In this document: piece after piece, positions 39,303-47,485 of the stretch | How the letters are laid out: every line of letters begins with the position of its first letter | Numbering within the stretch: the stretch's first letter is position 1 | From: a virus | Strand: one strand, 5' to 3' | IMG/VR virus record: IMGVR_UViG_3300025168_000043 | Location: 32,377 to 96,376 of that record | DNA length: 64,000 bases | Program-made: the position numbers and the translations under genes | Notes under the pieces: generated by a model | Database searches by the model: none | What the model saw: the letters and a program-made list of their open reading frames with translations, nothing else | What the model was told of the DNA's origin: nothing

Positions 39303-39703
39303 TGAGCAAGAAAGATTTAGATTTAAACGACATCGCTAGATATGAAAAAGCGATCGCAAAGAAATATGGCCCCAAAGCCATAGAAAACCCAAGGAAATAT
39401 TGGAACGATGAAAAAGAAAAGTCTTATCAAGACCAGATTAAAAAGCTTGCCGAAAAAGAGCGTTCATTCGAAGAAAAGGATGATAAAGTAGAAGTAGACG
39501 GCTTTTTAATCTCCAAAAAACTACTTAATAAAGACACGACTAGGAGAACTTGTCCAGTTTGCAAAACATACTCTTTTAAAATAAGAGATGATGTATTTAT
39601 GAATAAGTTTGAATGTTGTGAAAAGTGTTATGTGCAGTGGATTGAAAATCGAGAAGATCGCTGGTTGACAGGCTGGCGCCCAAATAAACAGGAGACAGAT
39701 TAA
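39302..39703 (+). CDS. Zinc-ribbon protein, unknown function
   Basis: This 133-residue protein starts with an ATGA overlap on the previous stop. The first 75 residues are charged and helical. Near residues 83-107 there is a CPVC pair and a CCEKC cluster, separated by about 20 residues, which should bind one zinc ion. The end IENREDRWLTGWRP is Trp/Arg-rich. Genes of this size with a zinc ribbon are often found just before the terminase of T4-like marine phages. No function is known to me. Confidence 0.7.
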   Translation: MSKKDLDLNDIARYEKAIAKKYGPKAIENPRKYWNDEKEKSYQDQIKKLAEKERSFEEKDDKVEVDGFLISKKLLNKDTTRRTCPVCKTYSFKIRDDVFMNKFECCEKCYVQWIENREDRWLTGWRPNKQETD

Positions 39704-40317
39704 TGGCTACAACAATGGAAATCGTTAGAGGGATCTCGCAGGTGATGGCAAACACCTATGATGGAGCCCTTGATGAAAACGGTGAGCCAATCAAGGTTGG
39801 ACTTAAAAGAGAAGAGGGGCACCCTATTCATGACTCAAGAGTTATGGATGGCTTCAAGGTGTCATTCCCGGCCAACCAACTTTGTATTCATTACCATTCG
39901 GAGGTCAGACTGAAAGAAGTTTACGCAAACGGTTTTGAGTCAGATCTAGAACAAATGATTGAAGATATTGCTTCGTTCCTTAAAAAAGAATATAGAAAAG
40001 TCACTGGCTCTACGCTTAGTCTAAAGAAGGTAGGCGAGCTTGACGCTATAGTGCAAAACACATCCCGCATCCGAACTTGGGTTCAGGCTAAGTGTTTTTA
40101 TGATATTGGTGGTCTCGACGATACTACAGAGGGCATTAACGATCCTTCAGACGATCGACTCGAAGACAATTTTCGTAAGTTCTTAGAAAAAGATGCAGGA
40201 AACAAGCGCCCAAGCAACGACAAAACCAAAGCACCAACTCCGGGCCAGCCCGTTTACGCAGGTAACGGCAAAGTCCACGCTAGAAAGGATGTAAACAGCA
40301 CTTACAAGGCTGAGTAA
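39703..40317 (+). CDS. Conserved-looking protein upstream of the terminase, unknown
   Basis: This 204-residue protein overlaps both neighbours by one base (TAATG at each end). It has a structured N-terminal 135 residues (VMDGFKVSFPANQLCIHYHSEV, then DLEQMIEDIASFLKKEYRKV) and a disordered, charged C-terminal tail with GQPVYAGNGKVHARKD. Small terminase is a natural guess by position, but no DNA-binding helix-turn-helix or oligomerisation core is evident, so I do not make that call. A head-completion or connector protein is an equal alternative. Confidence 0.65.
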   Translation: MATTMEIVRGISQVMANTYDGALDENGEPIKVGLKREEGHPIHDSRVMDGFKVSFPANQLCIHYHSEVRLKEVYANGFESDLEQMIEDIASFLKKEYRKVTGSTLSLKKVGELDAIVQNTSRIRTWVQAKCFYDIGGLDDTTEGINDPSDDRLEDNFRKFLEKDAGNKRPSNDKTKAPTPGQPVYAGNGKVHARKDVNSTYKAE

Positions 40318-41903
40318 TGTCAGCGGGTCTAACCAAAAAAGAAACTGTCAAAGAGATAGTTAAGTGCGGTAAAGACCCCGCTTACTTTATTAACAACTAC
40401 GCTAGAATCTCGCATCCCCTGAAAGGTCTGATACCATTTAAAACGTATCCCTTTCAGGATGATTTGCTTGTAGACTTTAACGACTACCGCTTTAATGTTA
40501 TTCTTAAAGCACGACAGCTAGGCATCTCGACCATCACAGCCGCGTATGTTGTGTGGTTGATGTTGTTTTATCGAGACAAGAACGTCTTGGTTATTGCAAC
40601 GAAGTTCCAGACCGCAGCTAACCTAGTCAAGAAGGTTAAGAACATTATGCAGAATGTTCCCCCTTGGCTCCGTATTGCAGAAATTAAAATCGATAACAGA
40701 ACTTCGTTTGTTTTAACCAATGGATCAGAAGTTAAGGCCGCATCCACATCTGGTGATGCTGGTCGTTCGGAAGCACTCTCACTTCTTATTATTGACGAGG
40801 CCGCACACGTTGACGGCCTTGAAGAGTTGTGGACTGGTTTGTATCCTACACTATCAACTGGTGGCCGCTGTATTGCTTTGTCCACACCAAACGGTGTTGG
40901 TAACTGGTTCCACAAAACATATACCGAATCAGAACAAAATGTAAATGACTTTCACCCAACCAATCTTCCTTGGGATGTTCATCCCGACCGTGATCAAGAA
41001 TGGTTTGATAAAGAAACTAGAAATATGTCTCGCCGTCAAATCGCGCAAGAGCTTGAGTGTAGTTTTAATGCATCAGGTGAGACTGTCATACATCCGGAAG
41101 ATTTAGAAAGACTCGTACTAAATGTTAAAGATCCGATATATAGAACCGGCTTTGATCGTAATCTATGGCTGTGGGAACAGTATAGCCCGGAGGCCACATA
41201 TATGATGTCTGCCGATGTTGCCCGAGGCGATGGAGCAGATTTTTCTGTTTTCCACATAGTTAAATTAGAGACTATGGAGATTATAGGTGAGTATCGTGGA
41301 AAACCAAACCTTGAGGAATTCGCTTCTATTCTTGATTCCACAGGTAGAGAATTTGGTAATTGTCTGCTGGTGGTTGAGAATAACAGTTTAGGGATATCAA
41401 TCCTTGAGAAGTTGCAGGACCGGTCGTACCCCAATCTTTATTTTTCAATAAAGGGTACGCACGAGTATATAGACCAGCTACGGGCCGAATCAATCAGCAA
41501 TTCAGTTCCCGGTTTTACTACCTCCTCTAAAACTCGCCCACTTATCGTAGCGAAAATGGAAGAATTCATACGAAATAAACTAATTACAATATATTCTTCA
41601 CGCATCGTAGACGAGTTTAAAACATTTATATGGAATAATAATAGAGCACAGGCTATGAGAAGTTATCACGATGACTTAGTTATGGCATTAGCAATAGCAT
41701 GTTGGGTAAGAGACACAGCTTTAGAGGTTAATAAAAAAGACGTAGAATATAAGAGGGCTATGATGGACTCGATGAGAATAAGCACTAGGCAAATAAAGAC
41801 AACTATACCGGGCATGGAAGGACACCAACAAGGTGTCTGGAATGAAAAAGCTAAAAAAGAATTGCAAGAACATAAAGAGTTCATTTGGCTCATTAAGGGA
41901 TAA
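40317..41903 (+). CDS. Terminase large subunit, gp17-like
   Basis: This 528-residue protein is the DNA-packaging motor and nuclease. The ATPase half has ILKARQLGIST at residues 62-72, Walker B LLIIDEAAH near 155 and coupling motif ALSTPNG near 188. The nuclease half has an RNase H-like triad: SADVARGDGADFS near 298, VVENNSLG near 351 and YHDDLVMA near 449. The phosphate loop lacks the usual Gly-Lys-Ser/Thr lysine; Lys64 at the head of the motif may serve instead, as in the deviant loop of lambda gpA. The start overlaps the gene before it by one base, and the portal gene follows after 4 bases. Confidence 0.95.
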   Translation: MSAGLTKKETVKEIVKCGKDPAYFINNYARISHPLKGLIPFKTYPFQDDLLVDFNDYRFNVILKARQLGISTITAAYVVWLMLFYRDKNVLVIATKFQTAANLVKKVKNIMQNVPPWLRIAEIKIDNRTSFVLTNGSEVKAASTSGDAGRSEALSLLIIDEAAHVDGLEELWTGLYPTLSTGGRCIALSTPNGVGNWFHKTYTESEQNVNDFHPTNLPWDVHPDRDQEWFDKETRNMSRRQIAQELECSFNASGETVIHPEDLERLVLNVKDPIYRTGFDRNLWLWEQYSPEATYMMSADVARGDGADFSVFHIVKLETMEIIGEYRGKPNLEEFASILDSTGREFGNCLLVVENNSLGISILEKLQDRSYPNLYFSIKGTHEYIDQLRAESISNSVPGFTTSSKTRPLIVAKMEEFIRNKLITIYSSRIVDEFKTFIWNNNRAQAMRSYHDDLVMALAIACWVRDTALEVNKKDVEYKRAMMDSMRISTRQIKTTIPGMEGHQQGVWNEKAKKELQEHKEFIWLIKG

Positions 41904-41907
41904 ATAA

Positions 41908-43881
41908 ATGGCAAATCAAAACAGAAATCCAAGAAATCCAAGATCAGAATTATTTAAATCTCTAACAAGAGTTTTTTCTGGTCCGTTAACAACACGACGC
42001 ACACAGACTGGCCGAAGGATCAGGAGGTACCAGCTAGACAAATATCAGAGTAGATTTACTTCAGCTAGTGGTCAATCCTTTAAAACATTCAGATCGACAA
42101 ATGCATACAATATGCAACTAGGGATAATGAATCAACATAATCGCGCTGAACGATATGTTGATTTTGACCAAATGGAGTACACACCAGAGATTGCGTCTGC
42201 ACTTGATATTTATGCTGATGAGATGACTACGCATTCTTCTTTACAGCCAATGTTGCATATCAAATGTTCTAATGAAGAAATAAAAGCTGTTCTCGATTCC
42301 TTATATCATAATATTCTAAACATTGATCATAATCTTTTTGGTTGGTGCCGTTCGATGTGTAAGTATGGAGATTTTTTCTTATACCTTGATATTGATGATA
42401 AGTATGGTATCAAGACGGGTATCGGACTTCCATCGCGAGAAGTAGAACGCCTCGAAGGCGAGGACGAAACAAACCCAAACTACGTTCAATACCAGTGGAA
42501 CTCTGCCGGCATGACTTTAGAAAATTGGCAGATGGCTCACTTTCGTATTCTCGGGAACGATCGATATGCCCCTTATGGTACTTCAGTCTTAGAACCCGCA
42601 CGTCGAATCTTTCGACAGTTGATTCTTTTAGAAGATGCTATGATGGCTTACCGTATCGTCCGCTCTCCAGAGCGACGAGTAGTTAAAATTGATGTTGGTC
42701 AGGTTCCTCCAAACGAGGTGGAGCAATATGTACAAAAAGTTATTAGCTCAATGAAACGTAATTCTATCGTAGACGAGACAACAGGCCGCGTCGATCTTAG
42801 ATACAACCCTCTTTCAATCGAGGAAGATTATTATATTCCTGTTCGCGGAGATTCTAAGACAGAGATTACATCATTACCCGGTGGCACATTTACCGGAGAT
42901 ATTGACGATGTTAAATACCTTAGAGATAAGTTATTCTCCGCATTAAAAATCCCAGCATCTTATTTAACAAACGCTGAAGGTGCCGATGAAGATAAAACTA
43001 CGCTCGCTCAGAAAGACATTCGCTTCGCAAGAACCATTCAACGCTTGCAGAGAGCAGTTGTTTCCGAGTTAGAAAAGGTTGGTATCATTCACCTTTATAC
43101 TCTTGGGTTTAGAGATGAAGATTTACTTAGCTTTAAACTACAACTTAATAACCCATCCAAGATCTCAGAACTCCAAGAGTTAGAGCACTGGGACAAGAAG
43201 TTCTCTGTTGCAGGAGCAGCCACCGAAGGCTTCTTCTCTCGCCGTTGGGTTGCAGAGCATCTGTTCAATATGTCCCACGAAGAGTTTGAAAGAAATCAAA
43301 GAGAGATCTACTACGATCGTAAATTTGATGCTTCACTTGCAGCCGTTGCAGAAGCAATGCAAGAAGAGGCAGCAGGAGCAGGCCTTGGTGACCTTGGGGG
43401 AGACGAAGGTCTTGGCGATCTCGGTGATGATCTTGGTGATGATCTTGGAGCCGACCTCGGTGATCTTGGTGGGGACGAACCTGCCACCGCAGCGCCAGAG
43501 GAACCAGAGATCGGAGATGATCCGCTCTTAGCAGCACCCGGCCGTCGAGAAGATGAGGGTTATACAACACCCGGCTCGAAAGGAAAAGTATACCGTCCAG
43601 TTAAAAAAGGCAGAGACAATCGAGCAAAGGGTGCAATGAAGCGCCATAGGGCTTCGGTTGCTGGTGTAAATATGGACCCTCGTAAAACTTTTCCCGGTAA
43701 GAGTGGTTATGGAGGCTTAGATTCCTTAGCCAAGGGGATGTTTGAGTCGCGAGAAACTAATTATGACAATGAGTTTGCAATCGAGGAAGAAATTCTACAG
43801 ACCACCAACTTTGAAGTTAAAAGTCTACTAGAAAGTTTAGGTAACTCAACGGAGATTAAAAATGAAACTAAAGCACAATAA
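41908..43881 (+). CDS. Portal protein, gp20-like
   Basis: This 657-residue protein is a T4-type portal. Visible blocks are YVDFDQMEYTPEIASALDIYADEMTT near residues 83-108, APYGTSVLEPARRIFRQL near 222, and YRIVRSPERRVVKIDVGQ near 248, plus the LPGGTFTGDIDDVKYLRDKL stretch near 325. Twelve copies form the ring through which DNA enters and leaves the head. Length exceeds T4 gp20 (524) because of a C-terminal extension: residues about 491-527 are acidic repeats of Gly-Leu-Gly-Asp-Leu, then a basic linker (KKGRDNRAKGAMKRHRAS). The end overlaps the next gene by 20 bases. Confidence 0.94.
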   Translation: MANQNRNPRNPRSELFKSLTRVFSGPLTTRRTQTGRRIRRYQLDKYQSRFTSASGQSFKTFRSTNAYNMQLGIMNQHNRAERYVDFDQMEYTPEIASALDIYADEMTTHSSLQPMLHIKCSNEEIKAVLDSLYHNILNIDHNLFGWCRSMCKYGDFFLYLDIDDKYGIKTGIGLPSREVERLEGEDETNPNYVQYQWNSAGMTLENWQMAHFRILGNDRYAPYGTSVLEPARRIFRQLILLEDAMMAYRIVRSPERRVVKIDVGQVPPNEVEQYVQKVISSMKRNSIVDETTGRVDLRYNPLSIEEDYYIPVRGDSKTEITSLPGGTFTGDIDDVKYLRDKLFSALKIPASYLTNAEGADEDKTTLAQKDIRFARTIQRLQRAVVSELEKVGIIHLYTLGFRDEDLLSFKLQLNNPSKISELQELEHWDKKFSVAGAATEGFFSRRWVAEHLFNMSHEEFERNQREIYYDRKFDASLAAVAEAMQEEAAGAGLGDLGGDEGLGDLGDDLGDDLGADLGDLGGDEPATAAPEEPEIGDDPLLAAPGRREDEGYTTPGSKGKVYRPVKKGRDNRAKGAMKRHRASVAGVNMDPRKTFPGKSGYGGLDSLAKGMFESRETNYDNEFAIEEEILQTTNFEVKSLLESLGNSTEIKNETKAQ

Positions 43882-44689
43882 AAAGAGAAACACTGCTTTT
43901 TTGTATGAGGCACTTGTCAAAGAACTAACAAAAGCCATTGTTAATAAAGATGTAGAAAAGAAAAATGCTTTAGTTTCTACACTAAAGGAGAATTTCTCTG
44001 CTGGCAAAATCCTCTACAAAGAGATGGAGCTTATTAAAGCCTTGTCTGAAACCAAGAAGGTGGACATGTTCACAGCAGAGCGCCTGCTTTCGGAATCTGT
44101 TTTACGGTATTCTAAGTTGGACGCAGATAAAATATTTGAAGCCCAGTCTAAACTTATTGAAAATATTAATAAAAACTTTGGCAAGAAAGTTTATAGCAAC
44201 TTTGTCCCAAACTACAAACATCTTGCTACTATTTGGCAGTTGTTTACACAAAGCACGTCGGTGAAAGAGAAGGTACTCTTAGAGAAAGCTTTGGTATTTT
44301 CTATGACTGCAAGAGGCAAAGAGCCCGTTAAAGCAAAACAAATGCCTCACGTTGATAAACTAGTATTTAAAACTGTTATTGAAAATTTCAACAAATCATA
44401 TGATGGTGAACTCCTTATAGAGCAAAAAGAATTATTGAATAACTATATTGTTTCCTTCGGCGCTAACGAAGTAGAATTCAAAGCATACCTTAATGAAGAA
44501 CTAGGAAGACTTAAGAACGAAGTCACCATTCTTAAAGAAAAAGAGGTAATGCTTGAAAATAAAGATCTTACCGGTAAGTTGGAAGATGTTAGAGCTACGC
44601 TCGATAGATTCCAGACTAAAAAGGTTAACCCTGCGATGCTAGAAAAGGTCATGCAGGTACAGAAACTTGTAAAGGAATGTGCTGAATAA
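43862..44689 (+). CDS. Helical protein between portal and protease, unknown
   Basis: This 275-residue protein overlaps the portal end by 20 bases and is followed by a TAATG junction. It is almost wholly helical: MKLKHNKKRNTAFLYEALVK at the start, then Lys/Glu helices, with a coiled coil at about 215-260. Genes of this kind in the portal-protease interval are usually prohead or portal assembly factors (compare T4 gp67 and gp68, which are much smaller). I infer a prohead core or portal-assembly role; no family motif supports it. Confidence 0.7.
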   Translation: MKLKHNKKRNTAFLYEALVKELTKAIVNKDVEKKNALVSTLKENFSAGKILYKEMELIKALSETKKVDMFTAERLLSESVLRYSKLDADKIFEAQSKLIENINKNFGKKVYSNFVPNYKHLATIWQLFTQSTSVKEKVLLEKALVFSMTARGKEPVKAKQMPHVDKLVFKTVIENFNKSYDGELLIEQKELLNNYIVSFGANEVEFKAYLNEELGRLKNEVTILKEKEVMLENKDLTGKLEDVRATLDRFQTKKVNPAMLEKVMQVQKLVKECAE

Positions 44690-45234
44690 TGGCCATCAAA
44701 ATCACAGTTGGTTCTAAGCAATCACCAGAACCTAAAAAAGCAGACCCAATAGCAGAAGTCGAACTTCAAATAAGAAGAGCCGCTAATGGTGATTACATTA
44801 TCTCTGACCACGCTGATATCGACATTATTGTGATGAAAGGTAAAAATAAGGTTTTGGTAATCGCTAAAGACATTATGTCAGAGATGGTATATGGAGCACA
44901 AGATAGGTTATTTTCTTTCTTAATTAAGAAGGGCCTCGTATCCCCCGACTCAGTTCAGGGTGGTTCGGTTTATGGTTCAATGGAAGGGCAACTATTACCA
45001 TCTGATGAACTAGATGTCGTTAACATGACCATACTTAATATCTCAAAATATATAGATGAAGAACGTCCATACTTTGAGTTTGCTGAGAAATTTGATGAAA
45101 TGGAAACAGAATACTTTACAGAACCAGAAGAGGAAGACTCAACTGAACTTGGTGAAGTTCCACAAGAATCTGAAAAGGGGACGATCCGCCCCGGCTATAC
45201 TTACGGCCCTTACTGGCAATCTTACACTTATTAA
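44689..45234 (+). CDS. Acidic protein in head-assembly block, unknown
   Basis: This 181-residue protein starts within the previous stop codon. An N-terminal compact part (residues 1-115) contains IIVMKGKNKVLVIAKDIMSE, and a very acidic tail (EPEEEDSTELGEV) ends in a Tyr/Gly-rich stretch, RPGYTYGPYWQSYTY. No domain is recognised. Its place before the protease suggests a prohead role. Confidence 0.68.
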   Translation: MAIKITVGSKQSPEPKKADPIAEVELQIRRAANGDYIISDHADIDIIVMKGKNKVLVIAKDIMSEMVYGAQDRLFSFLIKKGLVSPDSVQGGSVYGSMEGQLLPSDELDVVNMTILNISKYIDEERPYFEFAEKFDEMETEYFTEPEEEDSTELGEVPQESEKGTIRPGYTYGPYWQSYTY

Positions 45235-45243
45235 GAGGTTAAT

Positions 45244-45549
45244 ATGGATTTATTGTGGTTTGCGCTCGCTTGCTACGGCTTGACTTTTCTTGTCGTGTAT
45301 GCGAGCATTTTTAATAGAATCCGACCAAGCAAAGAATGGCTTGGTGGTTTCGGCAAGTTATTTAACTGTTCCCTATGCTTTGGCTTCCATGCAGGGTGGT
45401 TTTTATTCGTCATTAACCGTTGGACAGAACTATTTACTTTTGACTACACTGTTGCAAACTTTTTTATTTGTGGCTGGGTAGGAGCCGGAGTTTCTTACAT
45501 TCTTTCAATGATTGTTGGTGACGAAGGTATAAGGTTAACAAAGGAGTGA
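45244..45549 (+). CDS. Small membrane protein, DUF1360-like
   Basis: This 101-residue protein has three hydrophobic segments: LWFALACYGLTFLVVYASIF, then FHAGWFLFVI, and FFICGWVGAGVSYILSMIVG. Between the first two is FNCSLCFGFHAGW, like the Cys-x-x-Cys-x-Gly-Phe signature of DUF1360-type membrane proteins. The family has no firm function. Finding it among head genes, one step before the prohead protease, is notable because T4-type proheads assemble at the inner membrane. The ribosome site is AAGAGG. Confidence 0.65.
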   Translation: MDLLWFALACYGLTFLVVYASIFNRIRPSKEWLGGFGKLFNCSLCFGFHAGWFLFVINRWTELFTFDYTVANFFICGWVGAGVSYILSMIVGDEGIRLTKE

Positions 45550-45552
45550 ACA

Positions 45553-45603
45553 ATGCGACGTAGAAATATACCAGATGTTCGGCGCTGCTGTAGCGGCTCT
45601 TAA
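45553..45603 (+). CDS. Possible 16-residue Arg/Cys-rich peptide
   Basis: A very short frame, MRRRNIPDVRRCCSGS, begins 3 bases after the membrane gene and has a strong AAGGAG site 6 bases upstream. It ends just before a GC-rich hairpin. It could be a leader peptide for the protease message or have no product. No homologue is known to me. Confidence 0.3.
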   Translation: MRRRNIPDVRRCCSGS

Positions 45604-45605
45604 CT

Positions 45606-45622
45606 CGGGCGGGTAGCGCCCG
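45606..45622 (+). other. GC-rich RNA hairpin before the protease gene
   Basis: CGGGCG pairs with CGCCCG around the loop GGTAG. There is no T-run, so it is not an intrinsic terminator. The upstream TAGCGGC can pair with the later GCCCGCTA in an alternative fold. It lies 24 bases before the protease ATG. Confidence 0.45.
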
Positions 45623-45645
45623 CTAAATGTCGTTTGGAGATAACA

Positions 45646-46260
45646 ATGGGAAAAACACTTTTAAGAGAATATTACGCACTTTGTGATGGTGGTGTCTGTC
45701 AAGACATGCTAACCGAGGATGAGAAGAAACTTATGTCCGCTGGCAAGAAGTTTTTTATGACCGGTTGTATGCAGAAGTTTGACACACCAAACGGCAACGG
45801 ACGCGTGTATTCCAAAAGTATTCTCCAACGTGAAGTGGAAAACTATTGGAAACTTGTCAAGGAGCGCAGAGCACTTGGCGAGTTAGACCATCCAGATGAT
45901 TCAGTCATCAACTTAAAAAACGCATCTCACCTTGTAACCGATATGTGGTGGGATGGCGAAGCCCTTATGGGTAAGGTTGAAATCCTGAATACTCCTTCAG
46001 GCCAGATTCTTAAACAACTTGCCGAGTCAGGCGTAACATTAGGAATCTCATCCCGAGGCCTTGGTTCTGTCCGCGAAGTCCGTGGCACGACAATGGTTGA
46101 AGATGATTTTCAACTTATCTGCTTTGATTTTGTTTCCGAACCATCTACCCCCGGCGCCTTTATGCAGGTGAAAGAGGGGATGCGAGAGCACAAGGAACCA
46201 AACATTTTCACCAAAGCAGACAAAATAAACAGAATCTTAAATGATATTTTGAGAGATTGA
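45646..46260 (+). CDS. Prohead core protease, gp21-like (peptidase S77)
   Basis: This 204-residue serine protease has the family's two catalytic signatures: GELDHPDD with His82 and GISSRGLGS with Ser135/136, plus the strand FQLICFDFVSEPS near 155-167. T4 gp21 (212 residues) cuts scaffold, capsid and internal proteins after [L/I]-x-E during prohead maturation, then digests itself. The ATG at 45646 follows GGAGATAAC; a TTG four codons earlier overlaps that site and is unlikely. Candidate substrates in this window are the capsid protein (Glu59) and the six small proteins at 31159-34325 (each at Glu14). Confidence 0.93.
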   Translation: MGKTLLREYYALCDGGVCQDMLTEDEKKLMSAGKKFFMTGCMQKFDTPNGNGRVYSKSILQREVENYWKLVKERRALGELDHPDDSVINLKNASHLVTDMWWDGEALMGKVEILNTPSGQILKQLAESGVTLGISSRGLGSVREVRGTTMVEDDFQLICFDFVSEPSTPGAFMQVKEGMREHKEPNIFTKADKINRILNDILRD

Positions 46261-46261
46261 G

Positions 46262-46690
46262 ATGAAAAGAACAGAACTTAAAAAACTAATAAAACCATTA
46301 GTGAAAGAATGCGTCCAAGAAACCATTCTAAACGATGGCCTCTTATCTAACATCGTATCAGAAGTTATGCAAGGGATGGGCAACCAGTTCCTTGTGGAAA
46401 ATAAAGAACAGATTGTTTCTACAATGTCTAATGAAAACAGTGTCCAAATAGAACAGTTGAAAGAAAGACAAAATGAAACAAGAAAACGCCTACTTGACGA
46501 GATAGGTAAAGAAACTTATAACGGAGTGGACCTTTTTGAAGGTACAACACCTATCAAAGATAGCGGAGAATCATCAATAATGAGGCAAGCAAGTCCGCTG
46601 TCCGGACAAGCCCCTGACGATTCTGGAGTGGATATTTCATCTATTGTAGCGTTAGGTGGAAAAAATTGGAAAGCTTTAACAAGTAACTAA
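46262..46690 (+). CDS. Helical head-assembly protein, unknown
   Basis: This 142-residue protein starts 1 base after the protease stop. Its N terminus MKRTELKKLIKPLVKECVQE recalls the small-protein leaders at 31159-33321 but has no [L/I]-x-E at residues 12-14. A helical middle (SNENSVQIEQLKERQNETRK) is followed by a disordered part and an end GGKNWKALTSN. A core or scaffold accessory protein is a fair guess. A late promoter motif follows directly. Confidence 0.65.
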   Translation: MKRTELKKLIKPLVKECVQETILNDGLLSNIVSEVMQGMGNQFLVENKEQIVSTMSNENSVQIEQLKERQNETRKRLLDEIGKETYNGVDLFEGTTPIKDSGESSIMRQASPLSGQAPDDSGVDISSIVALGGKNWKALTSN

Positions 46691-46697
46691 CTATTTA
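46691..46697 (+). promoter_or_regulatory. Candidate late promoter motif CTATTTA
   Basis: TAACTATTTAATGTAAG begins directly after the previous stop, 26 bases before the ATG at 46717, with AGAGAGGT as the ribosome site. It would also transcribe the bS21 gene. Confidence 0.62.
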
Positions 46698-46716
46698 ATG
46701 TAAGAGAGGTAATACG

Positions 46717-47172
46717 ATGCCCATAGATGCAAGTACTCAAATATTCGGTGGATCCTATGGAGTAGGATTTAACAACGTTGGCAGTTATCAGGCCAGCGCA
46801 AAACCATACATCAAGACTGAACTTGTCGTTCCTGCCTCATCTAGTGATGCATCAACCGCTTTGGAAATAAGTTTTCCAAAGGTAACAAAGTTTATCACGG
46901 TTCGTAATGATGCAACTTCAGCAGCCGGCGAAATAAGATTAGCTTTTGCGTCAGGCGGCTTGGGCGCAGACAAAGACGGCGGGACGTCAGCTAATAACTA
47001 TATTAAGATCGCACAATCCGCATCATTCTCAGCCGATTTTAGAGTGACAAAGATTTATCTAATGTCTGACAAAAACTACACAACTAATGCTACTGTTATT
47101 GCCGGCCTTACACAAATAGAATCTGCAAGACTGCCTGACTCTTGGAAGGGTGACACCGGCGTTGGCGACTAA
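46717..47172 (+). CDS. Small beta-rich virion protein, possible head decoration
   Basis: This 151-residue protein is Ser/Ala/Gly/Thr-rich with alternating strands: IKTELVVPASSSDAST, ALEISFPKVTKFITVRND, IRLAFASGG and ATVIAGLTQI. No enzyme motif is visible. Its promoter motif and place between protease and scaffold suit a small head-surface or decoration protein. That is inferred by position and composition. Confidence 0.65.
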   Translation: MPIDASTQIFGGSYGVGFNNVGSYQASAKPYIKTELVVPASSSDASTALEISFPKVTKFITVRNDATSAAGEIRLAFASGGLGADKDGGTSANNYIKIAQSASFSADFRVTKIYLMSDKNYTTNATVIAGLTQIESARLPDSWKGDTGVGD

Positions 47173-47187
47173 TAAATAAGAGGAATA

Positions 47188-47463
47188 ATGAGCTACCATA
47201 ATAAAAGAGGTAATCGAGGGCGCCCCCCAAGAAAGTTTTTTCACGAAGGGAAACACCCTTCCCACGTTACCACTTACGCCAAAGAAGGCGAACATCCTGA
47301 ACGCACTATAAAGCGATTTCTTAAGAAGTGTAAAAAAGAAAAAGTCATAGAGCAAGTAAGAAAATACGACTATTACGAAAAGCCATCTGTTAAGCGAAAA
47401 AGAGCTAGAGCCCGCCGCCAAGCGGTTCTAAAAAAGCTAAATGAGCAAAACAAGAAGACTTAA
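47188..47463 (+). CDS. rpsU: Phage-encoded ribosomal protein bS21
   Basis: This 91-residue basic protein carries the bS21 core: ERTIKRFLKKCKKEKVIEQV, then RKYDYYEKPSVKRKRARARR, close to the E. coli pattern of [25 protein letters not shown]. bS21 sits beside the anti-Shine-Dalgarno end of 16S rRNA on the 30S subunit and helps initiation. Phage homologues are known in several marine and giant phages. Here an N-terminal extension of about 35 residues (MSYHNKRGNRGRPPRKFFHE) is added to the usual 71-residue length. The gene lies in the head block just before scaffold and capsid. Swapping host bS21 for the phage copy could bias ribosomes to phage late messages; this is inferred. Confidence 0.88.
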   Translation: MSYHNKRGNRGRPPRKFFHEGKHPSHVTTYAKEGEHPERTIKRFLKKCKKEKVIEQVRKYDYYEKPSVKRKRARARRQAVLKKLNEQNKKT

Positions 47464-47485
47464 GGGTTTTTCTACAAATAGGGTA

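Noticed and set aside
39703-40317. Small terminase subunit by position
   Set aside because: No helix-turn-helix or oligomerisation helices are visible, so the call cannot be supported.
45606-45622. GC-rich hairpin as an intrinsic terminator
   Set aside because: No T-run follows, and the protease gene starts 24 bases later.
46262-46690. Seventh member of the capsid-targeting-like leader set
   Set aside because: The N terminus is Lys-rich and similar in style, but there is no [L/I]-x-E at residues 12-14.
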